Of a stretch of DNA of 64,000 bases, positions 56,601 through 62,574 are shown piece after piece (positions within the stretch are counted from its first letter, which is position 1; each line of letters opens with the position of its first letter). The notes under the pieces were generated by a model. The model had not been told where the DNA came from. It did not search any database and saw nothing but the letters and a program-made list of their open reading frames with translations. A program made the translations under genes and the position numbers. Origin of the DNA: Manduca sexta (Eukaryota > Arthropoda > Insecta > Lepidoptera > Sphingidae); contig NC_051129.1 in the NCBI RefSeq assembly GCF_014839805.1, forward strand, positions 5,832,920-5,896,919, given 5' to 3'.

Positions 56601-59600
56601 AGATTTTCCCAATTTTTTATTAAAATATAATCATAACTTAATAAAAAATTGGATCATCCGTAATTAACACAAACACATATTGTTACGACAACAAACTCAT
56701 GTTTGAATCCAAATCAGAGTGAATTCTCTAACTGATAATTTTTAAATACAATACAAAAATATACGTTTAAATGCTCAGTAACGGAACACAAGATTTCTGT
56801 TTTTATAACAACCATGGCCAAATGCAATTATTTTACCTTTAAAATTATTTACGCTCAATTTAATCGTCTATGTAAAAAAAAATATTTTATAAGTAGGTAC
56901 TTTGGAACAAATGTGTTTCGCTATACTACCTCAACTATTGATAACGAGTGTTTCTCTAACTACAAATTACTTAGTAGCTAAATACGAGCGCATGACGGAT
57001 TAAATTAATTACAATACTGATAAGATAGATGTTTTCTTTCTTCAATTAATACGAACGGTACATACAAATTTATAACATCATATTCATTGTTGGACAATAA
57101 AAGATAAATCATACACGTATCCAGCATGTGTAGGCACACCTTAAGATTTAAATAAACATAAAATGCTTCCTTCTCTCATTTAAATCTAATATTCTCGCAT
57201 TTCTATTTTCCTGATTGTATATTTGTATATTCACAGATTATTGGAATATAAATTGGAAAACAGAAAACAGATTAAATTAATCGGACTAACCGCCATTTTC
57301 AATAAACGCTTTTTTCGAACTATCTGAAAAATAGACCAATCATAGCAAAGTTTTTTGATATGCTTACAAATGAGTTATTTTGATTGGTTCATTCTCAGAA
57401 TTGGATTGAAGATTGAGATTGGGACCGTTTATTGAAAACGCCTATGTAGATGTCGCAGGGCTTATAGTTATTTTTTTCTGTTTGTTTAAATACTACTATA
57501 AAGCATTTATCATTGTATATCAATAGAACACAATATATAAATTGTAGAAATATATCTATCTTATACTGTTAACTTAATATAGTTCATCCGCGGCCCGCAC
57601 GCGAAATTGTCCTTTTCGAGGCTGCAATTTAGCTTAGATAATTATTGCTTTCGAAAACAATAATTATTCCTAATTTTGGAAGAAAAAGTAACCTAATAAA
57701 ATTAGTAATTAATATTAAAGAAAAGCAAGTAATATTATGACAAGCATCCGTGTTTGTAACGTATAAACTTGTATCATGAGGCATTAAAGAAAACATGTGT
57801 TTCCTCGTCTTTACTCTCGGAAACTCAATTTAGCATTTATTACTCATGTCGATATGTCGATTAAATGGGATTTAATCTCGATTTCGTTTAATTAAGGGTG
57901 TTTTCGTGCGATATTGAGATATTGTTTTAGAGGCTTATTTTCATAAACAATAAGCTTACAGACTGTTAAAACAGTTATAAAGCAAAGTCTATTGATCGCC
58001 AAGCGAACAAAGTATTCTTTATTTATTATAAATTTAATCAACTGTTAAAAGCATCACTGTATTTGTGTGTACCTCAACTACACAAGGGCACTCTTGTATC
58101 AGGCTCATAAAGCATATTACAATTATGTATATATCTAGTATTACTATACCTTATCTTATCGATTTATGTTTGAAATCTTTTTGAATCTAAGTTGTATATT
58201 AGCGTTTGTTCGCGGCTCGCTGGTTTTTTTTCAGAAATACAGATCACATTATGCATTTTTCTAAATAAGAAAAGTCTATCAAAGATTATTTTATATAAGT
58301 GTAATATTTCATCAAAGACATTTAGTGGTTTATGTATTTATTTTCTAACGAAGCTTCAATGCCTGTTTTATATTTGTTTATAATACATTAGCTGAGATAT
58401 AAATTCGTCCAAAAAAGAACGCCGAATGTAGTAATGGTGCTATATGTATATAAAATATTTTTTTTTAATAATGGTAAAGAAACTTATCCTTAAAAACATA
58501 GTCAAGTTCATTTATTTGTAACAAATATTTTTCAGTTAAAGTGACTGGCAAGAAAAAAATATTCTTTAAAACATAAGTATGGTTTCTTAAATTGTTTTGG
58601 AGTAAATTCAAAGGTTTCATAGTAACAGTTAATTAATTTTCATAACAAAATATTGGGTTTTCATTATAATATAACGACTTAATACATACAAGAGAGTGAC
58701 CATTATTTTTTTGGGAATGGAGATTTTATTTAATTATTGGATGGAGATTCTAACCCATATTAAATAATCATAAATCTTGTATGTCGCAAATAGACAGAAA
58801 ACACTCGACGCATTATAAATTATCAACACAAGTCACATAGGCAACTGGTATAATTATTTAATTTTTGGACTTATTAATCCAAAGATAAAATTTTATGTTT
58901 GTTGAATGCAAATATATATAAGCAGCACAAAATTGTAATTTTTTTTAAATTAAGTATAATTAAAACTCGAATAAAATTATGAAACCAGGTACTTATCTTG
59001 TAGAAAATAACACTTTACAATACACTATACAATATAGTAACTCGAACAATAATAGTGAAATAATAAAAATTCAAGTTTCGGATAAACAAAATATCAATAT
59101 AAACTAATTTTAATTTAAAATGCCCCAATACCATTCTACTACTCTAAGAGAATACATCGCAGAGGTAACATCACACTTTCAGTCAGAAATACATTCACGC
59201 TCACATCAAGTTCAAAATAAACTGCATGATGATAAGAATGAGATGATTGGTGAAAATAGTTGTTACTCATGGACAATATTTGGGACAATGTTGGCAGAGG
59301 TACAGACATTTATGTGATTACATTTGTTAACGTAATGTGATAGTGATCCTGTATATATTACACTAGCTCTTGCCCGCGGCTCCGCCCGCGTTATAAAGTT
59401 TTTCAGGCTAAAGTTTTCCGTTATAAAAGTAGTAATTTCCCGGGAGCCTATGTTCTTCCCCGGGTCTCAAACTGTCTCCATACCAAATTTCATCTTAATA
59501 CGTTGGGTAGTTTTTGAGTTTAACACGTTCAGGCAGACAGATGCAGCGGGGGACTATGTTTTATAATATATTTTTTAGAACTTTTTAAGAGGAACAATCC

Positions 59601-62083
59601 CGTCATACATCATTGTTGCATAACTTTAACCGTTTACGAATTACTGCTCCGCTCCTATTGGTCATAGCGTGGTGATATATAGCCTATAGCGCTCCACAAA
59701 TAATGGGCTATCCAACACAAAACGAATTTTTCAGTTCAAACCGGTAGTTCCTGAGATTAGCCATTACTGCTCCGCTTCTATTAATCATAGCGTGATGATA
59801 TATAACTTTGAGCACTCCACGAATAAAGGGTTATCCAATGCAAAAAGAATTTTTCAGTTTGGACCAGTAGTTCCTGAGATTAGCCATTACTGCTCCGCTC
59901 CTATTGGGTATAGCGTGATGATATATAGCCGATAGCACTCCACGAATAAAGGGCTATCCAATGCAAAAAGAATTTTTCAGTTTGGACCGGTAGTTCCTGA
60001 GATTAGCCATTACTGCTCCGCTCCAATTGGGTATAGCGTGATTATATATAGCCTATAGCACTCCACGAATAAAGGGCTATCCAACGCAAAAAGAATTTTT
60101 CAGTTTGGACCGGTAGTTCCTGAGATTAGCCATTACTGCTCCACTCCTATTGGGTATAGCGTGATGATATATAGCTTATAGCACTCCACGAACAAAGGGC
60201 TATCCAACGCAAAAAGAATTTTTTAGTTTGGACCGGTAGTTCCTGAGATTAGCGCGTTCAAACAAACAAACAAACTCTTCAGCTTTATATAATAGTATAG
60301 ATTTGGTGATAAATAAAAAAATATTGGTATTATTCCAAGGGGAAAATGTGATTTTAATTGAAATCTACTTTTTTGACCAATTAACTTTTTTATTTTACTG
60401 TTTATACATATATGTTCTTATGAAATAAATATAATTAGTATTGTAATAAACTACTCTGAATTGCTGACTTGAATCCTAGTACATACTAGACATAATATGA
60501 GTGTTAGTATAAAATAAAACATATGGAAAAAAAAGAGTCATGAATACTTAATTTATTTTTTATTCATCGTCATGAAAGCAACCTGCCCTCAAGATATATA
60601 ATTGAACAACAAATGTAAATGTCCCAGTCAAAAAACTTATTCTGTCTGATAAAATGGAAATTCAGTTTAGCATCAGTGAGTCCTTCGATAGTCAGTAATA
60701 TGATCTTGTTGTTTGTTTTTCAGTTTTATAAGTTGAACAAACTTCAAGCAAAAACCCAATAATTGCAATGCTTGCATTGTCATTCAACAAATGAGCATAC
60801 ATAAAAAAATATGCATTATAGCTGAATTTACACCAAAACCTTAAACAAATATCTTTATATGCCATAATGTAGACAGAACCTGAAGTGTTCAAATAAAAAA
60901 AATATCTGAATAATTAATAATATTAAATATTCAAATAAAAAATAAGTAATATTTAGGATTGACTAACATGGACTAGATGCTTTGTACATAAGGTGGTGGA
61001 GGTGGATTAAGAAAATTAGATAAACTGAAAAGTATTAAGAGGAATAATCATTATTATGATTATTATGGTGATTGAAAATGTCAATACCTTAATTTAAAAG
61101 ATAAATTTCAAAAGCCAACAATGTCACCCATCAAACCTAACCAATGAGAAAAAAATACTTGTTTAGTACCTAACATGATAATAATGTATGATCTTAGCAA
61201 GCCAAGGTCAATAATAATAATAAGTTTGGAGCTGGTTGATTATTTTGAATTGTAAAAACTATGCAGACTTAGAAATAATTCTGTGATGTATATAAACTTG
61301 CAGCCAATTTATTTATGTTTTCATTAACTAATTGTTTAAATAATTTTTAATTATATATAATTATGTGCATGGGTAATATTAGTATTATGTGTCATTGTAT
61401 TTAAATACTAATAATTTATTGTAATATAAATATTACTTTTATAAGTTTTAATTATTTTTATACAGTCCAGTAAAATAACTAACTGCCTCTGCTGTACCCT
61501 AACAGATATTCCATTGCATAGCACACAGGCATAGGCCATTAGAACTAAAATTAATTAGAGTGTTTAGTCACATACCCAGGTATAATAAACTAATAGTATT
61601 ATAAGTACAAACATAATATTGTACCATCAATGAAGCGGGAAAAATTATAACCAAATGGTATAATGATGAAAACTTTTATACTTACAAATCATCATATTTG
61701 TAGAATTGATTCCCAAGTAGTCCAAAAATTTGTCTGTAGCAAAAACGAAAATGGCCCCAAACAAAAATCCAATTGCAACAGGTACAAATGCATACTGGCC
61801 GTAGGATTCACACATCTCAATCGCTGGCTCCAATAGTGACCAGTATGAGGCCGCCGTCATCACCCCGGCGGCAAAACCCAATGACACGTCTAATAATTTT
61901 CGCTAAAAAATAAAAGTAATTCATTCATCACATGTTCAATAAATAAACACTTTTTTCATAAGGTTCTAGACTCACATGTTTTCCTCTTATGAAGAAAACA
62001 CAGCCGGCACCAACTGCAGTAAGACCCCATGTTAAAAGTGTCCCTAAAAGGGCTTGTGTAACCGCGCCGTATCCTTCTATCAT
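5582..62083 (-). CDS. ZIP11: ZIP11-type zinc transporter (SLC39A11 orthologue), seven exons, complete
   Basis: This is a GufA-subfamily ZIP transporter, which moves Zn2+ (and possibly other divalent metals) into the cytosol; mammalian ZIP11 is reported in Golgi and nuclear membranes. The CDS is join-complement of 62083-61976, 61902-61686, 51802-51609, 49588-49395, 25815-25717, 14952-14794 and 5660-5582. It totals 1,050 nt, or 349 aa, close to human ZIP11 (about 342). I see eight hydrophobic segments, roughly 8-32, 43-60, 73-90, 199-224, 239-258, 273-294, 296-318 and 328-349. The metal-site motifs are HNIPEG (211-216, TM4) and QNFPEG (247-252, TM5), with E280-P281 in TM6 and DDIIPE (315-320) after TM7. 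The long loop 91-198 is hydrophilic with a histidine cluster at 166-171. All introns are GT-AG and all phases agree. Family identity is recognised by eye; orthology is very likely, but metal specificity and location are inferred from the family. Confidence 0.95.
5697..5876 (+). repeat. Degenerate lepidopteran dispersed element (GCGGCTTCG-headed)
   Basis: The head 'ggctgcggcttcgctcggtg' followed by 'aaagagttttcaggga' and the tail 'cttcagctctatatattagt' match, in decayed form, the ends of the longer copies at 54377 and 59361. The 3' part also keeps 'agtagttcctgggattag', the end of the 123-bp unit seen in those copies. It lies only 37 bp from exon 7's acceptor side. Confidence 0.6.
6395..6568. 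mobile_element. Foldback MITE, about 174 bp near-palindrome
   Basis: The ends carry the inverted core 'ccaagacgcctttc' (6403-6416) and its complement (6545-6558). Pairing continues imperfectly all the way to the palindromic centre 'cgataagtttatcg' (6475-6488): for example 'atatgtgggaaagacat' on the left pairs with the complement of 'atgtcattcccatac' on the right. The two halves are mirror images around 6481-6482. A clear target-site duplication was not seen. Such foldback MITEs are moved by a transposase elsewhere in the genome. Confidence 0.75.
7242..7538 (-). mobile_element. tRNA-derived SINE, internally deleted
   Basis: The tRNA-like head is at the right: on the minus strand it starts 'aagcggcgatagcctagttg' (A box). 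The body ends in an ATT/AAT-rich tail at the left. It is flanked by the target-site duplication 'tatttatgt' (7233-7241 and 7539-7547). Compared with the copy at 16099-16434 it lacks about 33 bp containing the B box, so it cannot be transcribed by Pol III. It resembles Metulj-type lepidopteran SINEs; the family name is tentative. A 65-residue open frame on the plus strand is an artefact of this element. Confidence 0.85.
12068..12125 (+). repeat. Possible retroposon tail fragment
   Basis: 'aagtgatatcacttgtaatt' followed by 'aggtgatccaccttactcgt' resembles the common lepidopteran non-LTR tail (variants at 2828 and 52505). It is short, decayed and has no poly(A), so this is only a suggestion. Confidence 0.3.
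12405..12520. other. GC/CpG-rich island in intron 6
   Basis: Dense CG dinucleotides ('cgcgccgtccgggg', 'gacggcgcgccgctat') in an AT-rich surround. All three plus-strand frames are open here for 70-100 codons, which is expected of GC-rich non-coding DNA. No splice-site context or protein motif supports an exon. Confidence 0.35.
13480..13640. other. GC/CpG-rich island in intron 6
   Basis: A CpG-dense stretch with a NotI-like 'gcggccgc' and balanced GC, embedded in AT-rich intron. No protein family could be recognised in any frame. It may be regulatory. Confidence 0.3.
14794..14952 (-). CDS. ZIP11: ZIP11 exon 6 (residues 271-324, TM6 and TM7)
   Basis: Acceptor TTCTCCCCCAG. The first base completes Trp271, then [20 protein letters not shown] (TM6, with conserved E280-P281) and [20 protein letters not shown] (TM7), ending DDIIPEANA. 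These blocks match the ZIP11 C-terminal half closely. Donor TC|GTGAGT (14793-14788). Length 159 nt, phase 2 at both ends. Local GC is high, unlike the flanking intron. A dispersed repeat starts only about 24 bp upstream of the acceptor (14976 onward on the plus strand), so the polypyrimidine tract and branch point lie in or next to repeat DNA. Confidence 0.95.
14976..15170 (+). repeat. Dispersed lepidopteran element next to exon 6
   Basis: The head 'ctaggcgttgctcgcggctt' followed by 'cacccgcgtg' is the hallmark of a very common lepidopteran repeat, continuing with 'gtgtgtgccaaatttcttct'. It belongs to the same broad set as the elements at 36361, 38911, 54377 and 59361. The right end is uncertain. 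It starts about 24 bp from the exon 6 splice acceptor. Confidence 0.65.
16099..16434 (-). mobile_element. tRNA-derived SINE, full length
   Basis: Minus-strand head 'gcgatagcctagttgggtgt' holds the A box, and 'aggttcaaatcgcaagg' holds the B box, so the Pol III promoter is intact in outline. The body ends in an (ATT)n tail. The flanking target-site duplication 'ttgttacatttaa' is at 16086-16098 and 16435-16447 (13 bp, perfect). Same family as 7242-7538 and 62575-62931. The perfect duplication suggests a fairly young insertion. Confidence 0.9.
16533..16656 (+). repeat. Dispersed repeat fragment ('gaaagtcggg' type)
   Basis: Reads 'aatctatatatataaaagaa' then 'caagaacggctgaaccgatt' and 'tggctgaaaattggtggg', text I recognise as a widespread lepidopteran repeat end. 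It stops where the reverse copy at 16657 begins, so one element probably inserted into or beside the other. The class is not determined. Confidence 0.5.
16657..17103 (-). repeat. Dispersed element, reverse copy without array
   Basis: The minus strand starts 'gcttttgcccgcggctccgc' and ends 'ctttatataatagt'-like, the same ends as the copies at 54377 and 59361. It shares their interior (the 'agaactttttaggaggaat' stretch and the Gln/Lys-free non-coding body), but has only the final part of one 123-bp unit ('agtagttcctgagattagcg') and two CAAA units. It looks like a form from before the array expanded. Confidence 0.75.
17430..18000. other. GC-rich islands in intron 5
   Basis: Two CpG-rich stretches (about 17430-17620 and 17920-18000) separated by ordinary sequence. 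Several frames remain open with Arg-rich low-complexity peptides. No conserved domain is visible. Confidence 0.3.
21190..21700. promoter_or_regulatory. Largest CpG-rich island of the window (candidate regulatory DNA)
   Basis: About 500 bp with very high GC and dense CpG (for instance 'gatcgcccggggcgggcagc', 'agcgcgccgccgcccgtgcg') inside AT-rich intron 5. Open frames up to 123 codons exist on both strands, but the peptides are Ala/Arg/Pro-rich shadows with no recognised family. It could be an enhancer, an internal promoter or an exon of an unseen transcript. The assignment is inference from composition only. Confidence 0.3.
25717..25815 (-). CDS. ZIP11: ZIP11 exon 5 (residues 238-271, TM5 with QNFPEG metal site)
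   Basis: Acceptor TTTGCAG (AG at 25817-25816). The first base completes Arg238, then [20 protein letters not shown] and [13 protein letters not shown] follow. N248, P250 and E251 belong to the second metal motif in TM5, matching the ZIP11 pattern [15 protein letters not shown]. Donor TG|GTACGT (25716-25711). The exon is 99 nt, phase 2 at both ends, so it is an in-frame cassette. It sits alone between introns of 23.6 and 10.8 kb. Confidence 0.94.
26105..26205. other. C-rich island in intron 4
   Basis: Strong strand asymmetry: the plus strand is a cytosine-rich run ('cccacccctccgccctcccc'). It may form G-quadruplex or i-motif structure on the transcribed gene strand, which is G-rich here. No coding evidence. 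Confidence 0.3.
27425..27525 (-). repeat. tRNA-derived SINE head (truncated)
   Basis: On the minus strand an excellent A box 'tggcgcagcggg' (27508-27497) is followed about 32 nt later by a B box 'ggttcaattgc' (27465-27455). The rest does not fold as a normal tRNA and continues into unrelated sequence, so I call it a SINE head or tRNA pseudogene. It differs from the other two SINE families in the window. Confidence 0.5.
29540..29592 (-). repeat. Possible tRNA-like/SINE remnant
   Basis: The minus strand carries a good B box 'aggttcgattcct' (29553-29541), but the A box upstream ('tagtcggagcg') is poor. A complete cloverleaf is not evident. Probably a decayed SINE head. Confidence 0.3.
30520..30800. 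other. GC/CpG-rich island in intron 4
   Basis: CpG-dense segment peaking at 30680-30790 ('ggcggccgcgcggggcccag'). Two overlapping minus-strand frames of 82 and 113 codons run across it, but neither shows a known motif nor good splice-site context. Confidence 0.3.
31382..31540. repeat. Decayed lepidopteran dispersed repeat
   Basis: 'agccaagcaaattagcaagt' followed by 'gggtcactcgaaagtgaatg' and 'atcacggccgcttatcaaca' resembles a widespread lepidopteran repeat whose usual text is 'gtggtaagtgatcaccgccgcc'. The class and ends are unclear. Confidence 0.4.
33060..33245. other. GC-rich, purine-skewed island in intron 4
   Basis: The plus strand is G-rich over 33095-33160 ('ggaggagggcgagcgggggg', then 'tacagggggcgccgg'). 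Open frames exist in at least four of six frames, a sign of composition rather than coding. Confidence 0.3.
34317..34550 (+). repeat. Decayed transposable-element end
   Basis: The text 'cttcataactctaggtcaag' ... 'tttcaacttgatacctctaa' ... 'cagacagacagatagac' is the style of a widespread insect repeat end. A 93-codon frame starts inside it (34499) and continues beyond; its product is not recognised. The element class is not assignable from this fragment. Confidence 0.4.
35225..35360. other. GC-rich island in intron 4
   Basis: Begins near 'ggctggcgcgcgtttgatta' and peaks in 'ggcggggctgcgggccggag'. Includes 'cgattattattgacag', an AT-rich homeodomain-like stretch between GC blocks. No coding support. 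Confidence 0.25.
36361..36606 (-). repeat. Dispersed element, decayed reverse copy
   Basis: The minus strand starts 'agtgttgctcgcggcctcgc' and contains the complement of 'cggattttaatgaaatttgg', both typical of the dispersed lepidopteran elements listed elsewhere in this window. Interior diverged. Confidence 0.55.
37790..38060. promoter_or_regulatory. Candidate regulatory island with E-boxes and a TATCGATA site
   Basis: Balanced-GC, CpG-containing stretch with 'tttatcgataatc' (a match to the DREF-type TATCGATA site) and two E-boxes of the CAGGTG/CACCTG kind within about 45 bp ('caacaggtgaattatg' and 'tgccacctgtgaat'). A 123-codon minus-strand frame covers it but shows no known domain. Function is inferred from motif density only. 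Confidence 0.25.
38191..38246. repeat. Perfect 26-bp inverted repeat with 4-nt loop
   Basis: Arms 38191-38216 and 38221-38246 are exact reverse complements, starting 'tatttttgttaaatatattt', with loop 'ttat'. Weaker pairing continues outside ('agatatc' against 'aatatct'). It would form a stable AU-rich hairpin in the ZIP11 pre-mRNA, or a cruciform in DNA. It may be a tiny MITE or replication-slippage product. Confidence 0.85.
38911..39120 (+). repeat. Dispersed lepidopteran element, partial
   Basis: Head 'ctagcttttgctcgcggctt' then 'cgcccgcgtgaaaaagtttt', the same start as the copies at 54377 and 59361. The interior diverges and the expected tail is not clear; the right end is approximate. 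Confidence 0.6.
40031..40093. repeat. GC heptamer minisatellite (GCGCCGW)9
   Basis: Nine perfect-length heptamers: GCGCCGT three times, GCGCCGA five times, then GCGCCGT. It lies at the right edge of a GC-rich patch (39960-40093). The block pattern of the T and A variants points to recent slippage or unequal exchange. Confidence 0.95.
43235..43390. other. GC-rich island in intron 4
   Basis: Opens with purine-rich 'ggagggaaagcggcagaagc', passes through CpG-rich 'ggaatgcggccggacgcacg' and turns C-rich. All three plus frames are open for 67-86 codons. No protein match recognised. Confidence 0.3.
43745..44100. promoter_or_regulatory. 350-bp CpG-rich island (candidate regulatory DNA)
   Basis: Alternating CpG-rich and short AT blocks ('gggcacgggctcatatgtga', 'cgccggtgttaatctgcata', 'cccgcgcgccaccgcc'). 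Frames of 115-128 codons on both strands overlap, which cannot both be coding and none carries a motif. Mixed GC blocks with homeodomain-like ATTA cores resemble enhancers, but this is composition-based inference. Confidence 0.28.
47206..47260 (-). repeat. tRNA-like/SINE head remnant
   Basis: The minus strand has 'tggcgcaacgcc' (A-box like, 47257-47246) and 'cgggttcgttttc' (B-box like, 47218-47206). Similar in layout to 27425-27525. Too decayed for a functional tRNA. Confidence 0.35.
47720..47920. other. GC-rich island in intron 4
   Basis: CpG-dense with GGC repeats ('ggcggtttcggcggcggcgg'). Three overlapping frames on two strands are open, giving Arg/Gly/Ala-rich peptides. No domain recognised. 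Confidence 0.3.
49395..49588 (-). CDS. ZIP11: ZIP11 exon 4 (residues 174-238, TM4 with HNIPEG metal site)
   Basis: Acceptor TGTTTCAG; phase 0 entry at [12 protein letters not shown]. After a charged linker the exon encodes TM4, about 199-224: [20 protein letters not shown], then VGVSFGA. H211, N212, P214 and E215 form the family's first metal-binding motif (HNxPEG). It ends ..FTSS plus two bases of Arg238 at a strong AG|GTAAGT donor (49394-49389). The next intron is the largest in the gene (about 23.6 kb). Confidence 0.95.
49589..51608 (-). other. ZIP11: ZIP11 intron 3 (2.0 kb, phase 0)
   Basis: GTTAGT donor at 51608 and TGTTTCAG acceptor at 49589. Apart from the SINE next to the donor (51359-51592), it is AT-rich with nothing I can name. 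Confidence 0.85.
51359..51592 (+). mobile_element. tRNA-derived SINE next to exon 3 donor
   Basis: A-box-like 'tgacgtagatgt' (51364-51375) and a perfect B box GGTTCGAATCC (51410-51420) are followed by a body ('caaagtgatatcgagtattc', 'ggcgacaggcacaccccttat', 'tgcacctctggctactcctt') that I recognise as a common lepidopteran SINE. The tail is 'gataaatgtg' plus A/T-rich DNA. No clear target duplication was found. It is antisense to ZIP11 and lies about 17 bp from the exon 3 splice donor. Confidence 0.85.
51609..51802 (-). CDS. ZIP11: ZIP11 exon 3 (residues 109-173, variable cytosolic loop)
   Basis: The acceptor TTGACAG (AG at 51804-51803) supplies two bases that complete Ser109 with the last base of exon 2. 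The exon encodes only the hydrophilic loop between TM3 and TM4, with no membrane segment: an acidic/lysine start ([13 protein letters not shown]), a Ser/Pro/Asn middle, and a basic-histidine end ([12 protein letters not shown], 161-172). His-rich loops at this place are common in ZIPs and are thought to bind metal. The donor is GTTAGT (51608-51603), with T at +3 weaker than consensus. This exon is the least conserved part, so its assignment rests on frame agreement, splice sites, position and the ZIP-like loop. A SINE begins about 17 bp beyond the donor. Confidence 0.85.
52505..52577 (+). repeat. Retroposon 3' tail with poly(A)
   Basis: 'gtaaggcagcgatcacttga' then 'ggtcaagtgatgcaattgcc' and 'cgttgatcggtctattattt' ending in A10. 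Matches the common lepidopteran non-LTR tail style ('atcacttaacatcaggtga'). Severely 5'-truncated. Confidence 0.55.
52781..52827. repeat. 15-bp perfect inverted repeat with direct repeat in loop
   Basis: Arms 'tttgattaaaataaa' (52781-52795) and its exact complement (52813-52827). The loop holds 'cactttgaagag', which recurs directly after the right arm (about 52839-52850). Likely a small foldback remnant. Confidence 0.7.
53258..53704. mobile_element. TIR MITE, about 447 bp
   Basis: Terminal inverted repeats of 26 bp with one mismatch: 'ggggccatccataaattacg' plus 'tcacac' at 53258-53283, and its complement at 53679-53704. Interior has no transposase frame. The flanks share AAA on both sides, too weak to name the target duplication. 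This TIR text is widespread in insect genomes, but I do not assign a superfamily. Confidence 0.8.
54699..55682 (+). repeat. Tandem array, eight units of 122-124 bp
   Basis: Units begin 'cattactgctccgctcctat' at 54699, 54823, 54947, 55070, 55192, 55315, 55438 and 55561, and each ends 'agttcctgagattag'. Units 4, 5 and 6 share the variant 'cactacactaataaagagct', whereas most others have 'cactccacgaacaaagggct', showing stepwise amplification of a local variant. Confidence 0.95.
55688..55755. repeat. (CAAA)17 microsatellite
   Basis: Seventeen uninterrupted CAAA units inside copy A of the dispersed element. The same position holds about four units in copy B and about two in the 16657-17103 copy. 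It creates a spurious minus-strand frame of repeating Val-Cys-Leu-Phe. Confidence 0.98.
55814..55864 (-). repeat. tRNA-like/SINE head remnant
   Basis: The minus strand shows 'ctagtggtaacg' (A-box like) and 'gtttgaatccc' (B box, 55824-55814) about 30 nt apart. It directly follows the tail of the dispersed element at 55784. No cloverleaf or SINE body recognised. Confidence 0.35.
57291..57442. mobile_element. Short TIR MITE, about 152 bp
   Basis: Inverted ends 'cgccattttcaataaacg' (57291-57308) and 'cgtttattgaaaacgcc' (57426-57442), with one or two mismatches. Sub-terminal 'gaccaatca' (left) and the complement of 'tgattggttc' (right) also pair. No coding capacity. Confidence 0.7.
59361..60302 (+). 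repeat. Dispersed element with five-unit tandem array (copy B)
   Basis: Same head, body and tail as copy A. Units start at about 59639, 59762, 59885, 60008 and 60131 and end at 60252, followed by about four CAAA units and the tail 'ctcttcagctttatataata'. The body jumps from 'cgtttacga' straight into unit 1, lacking the roughly 58-bp spacer that copy A has. Same orientation as copy A, about 5 kb apart. Confidence 0.85.
61686..61902 (-). CDS. ZIP11: ZIP11 exon 2 (residues 37-108, TM2 and TM3)
   Basis: The acceptor is a T-rich tract ending TTTTTTAG (AG at 61904-61903) and the exon opens with [17 protein letters not shown]2 is about 43-60 ([18 protein letters not shown]) and TM3 about 73-90 ([18 protein letters not shown]). 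The FAAGVM..ASYWSLL..PA pattern is diagnostic of the ZIP11 branch. The exon ends after ...NSTNMMI plus one base (phase 1) at a perfect GTAAGT donor (61685-61680). Reading through the donor gives a short artificial tail, which confirms that the ORF end downstream is not the real end. Confidence 0.94.
61976..62083 (-). CDS. ZIP11: ZIP11 exon 1 (residues 1-36, start codon, TM1)
   Basis: The exon starts at ATG 62083-62081 with A at -3, and an in-frame TAA lies three codons upstream (62092-62090), so no longer N-terminus is possible without another splice. It encodes [20 protein letters not shown] and then the rest of TM1, ending RGKH. The segment QALLGT..TWG is typical of the ZIP11 N-terminus. 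The exon ends in phase 0 at a GTGAGT donor (61975-61970). The following intron is only 73 bp, in sharp contrast to the others. Confidence 0.93.
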
Positions 62084-62292
62084 TTTAATTTATTTATTGG
62101 CGAATAAGTCTTGTAATATAAATAACTTTTAAGTAATTGGTTACACTTAAGTACTTTTGACGAAATTGACCATCTTTCAATCTCAATGTTTCTATACTAA
62201 GTTCTGCTTAGTCAATACAACATTTTATACAGAATAATCATTTTATATACTCCACATATTTTTACTTTTTATCAATTTTATTTGTGTAACGT

Positions 62293-62319
62293 AAATGTCA
62301 AACAACTGTCAATGTCAAT
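62293..62319. promoter_or_regulatory. ZIP11: Triple TGTCAA cluster upstream of ZIP11 start
   Basis: Three TGTCAA words in 27 bp ('aaatgtcaaacaactgtcaa', then 'tgtcaat'), about 210-235 bp upstream of the ATG. Similar TGTCA/TGACA clusters are seen by me near lepidopteran promoters, so this may mark the core promoter. No TATA or initiator could be assigned. Confidence 0.25.
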
Positions 62320-62574
62320 AGAACGGAACTTCAAATTGTTGCGTTGTCGACAAGGGTTGTCGGTTGTCTTTGCATCAAATCGATTCCATACACGTCAGCA
62401 TTGCAAGTGTTAGTTAATCGATTCATGCTAGAAATTAAACCAATACTTAAAAAAATTCTAAATTACGTTTCCAAATTCGATGAATTAAAAAATTTCATAA
62501 TACCTTATTCAAAAGTATTAAAAAGATCAATTAGGTATTGTTACGAGTAAAGTTTTATAAAAGTAAAACCAAAA

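Larger units (their letters stand above)
51803..61685 (-). other. ZIP11: ZIP11 intron 2 (9.9 kb, phase 1)
   Basis: GTAAGT donor at 61685 and TTGACAG acceptor at 51803. AT-rich, with no GC-rich island apart from repeat heads. It holds a retroposon tail, two TIR MITEs, two array-bearing dispersed elements and a tRNA-like remnant. From 60303 to 61685 I see only AT-rich DNA. Confidence 0.85.

Noticed and set aside
58195..58240. Further copy of the dispersed element ('tttgttcgcggctcgctgg')
   Set aside because: Only a head-like fragment of about 45 bp, with no body or tail; too weak to annotate.
59120..59317. 65-codon plus-strand frame
   Set aside because: AT-rich intron, no domain, no splice signals; chance frame.
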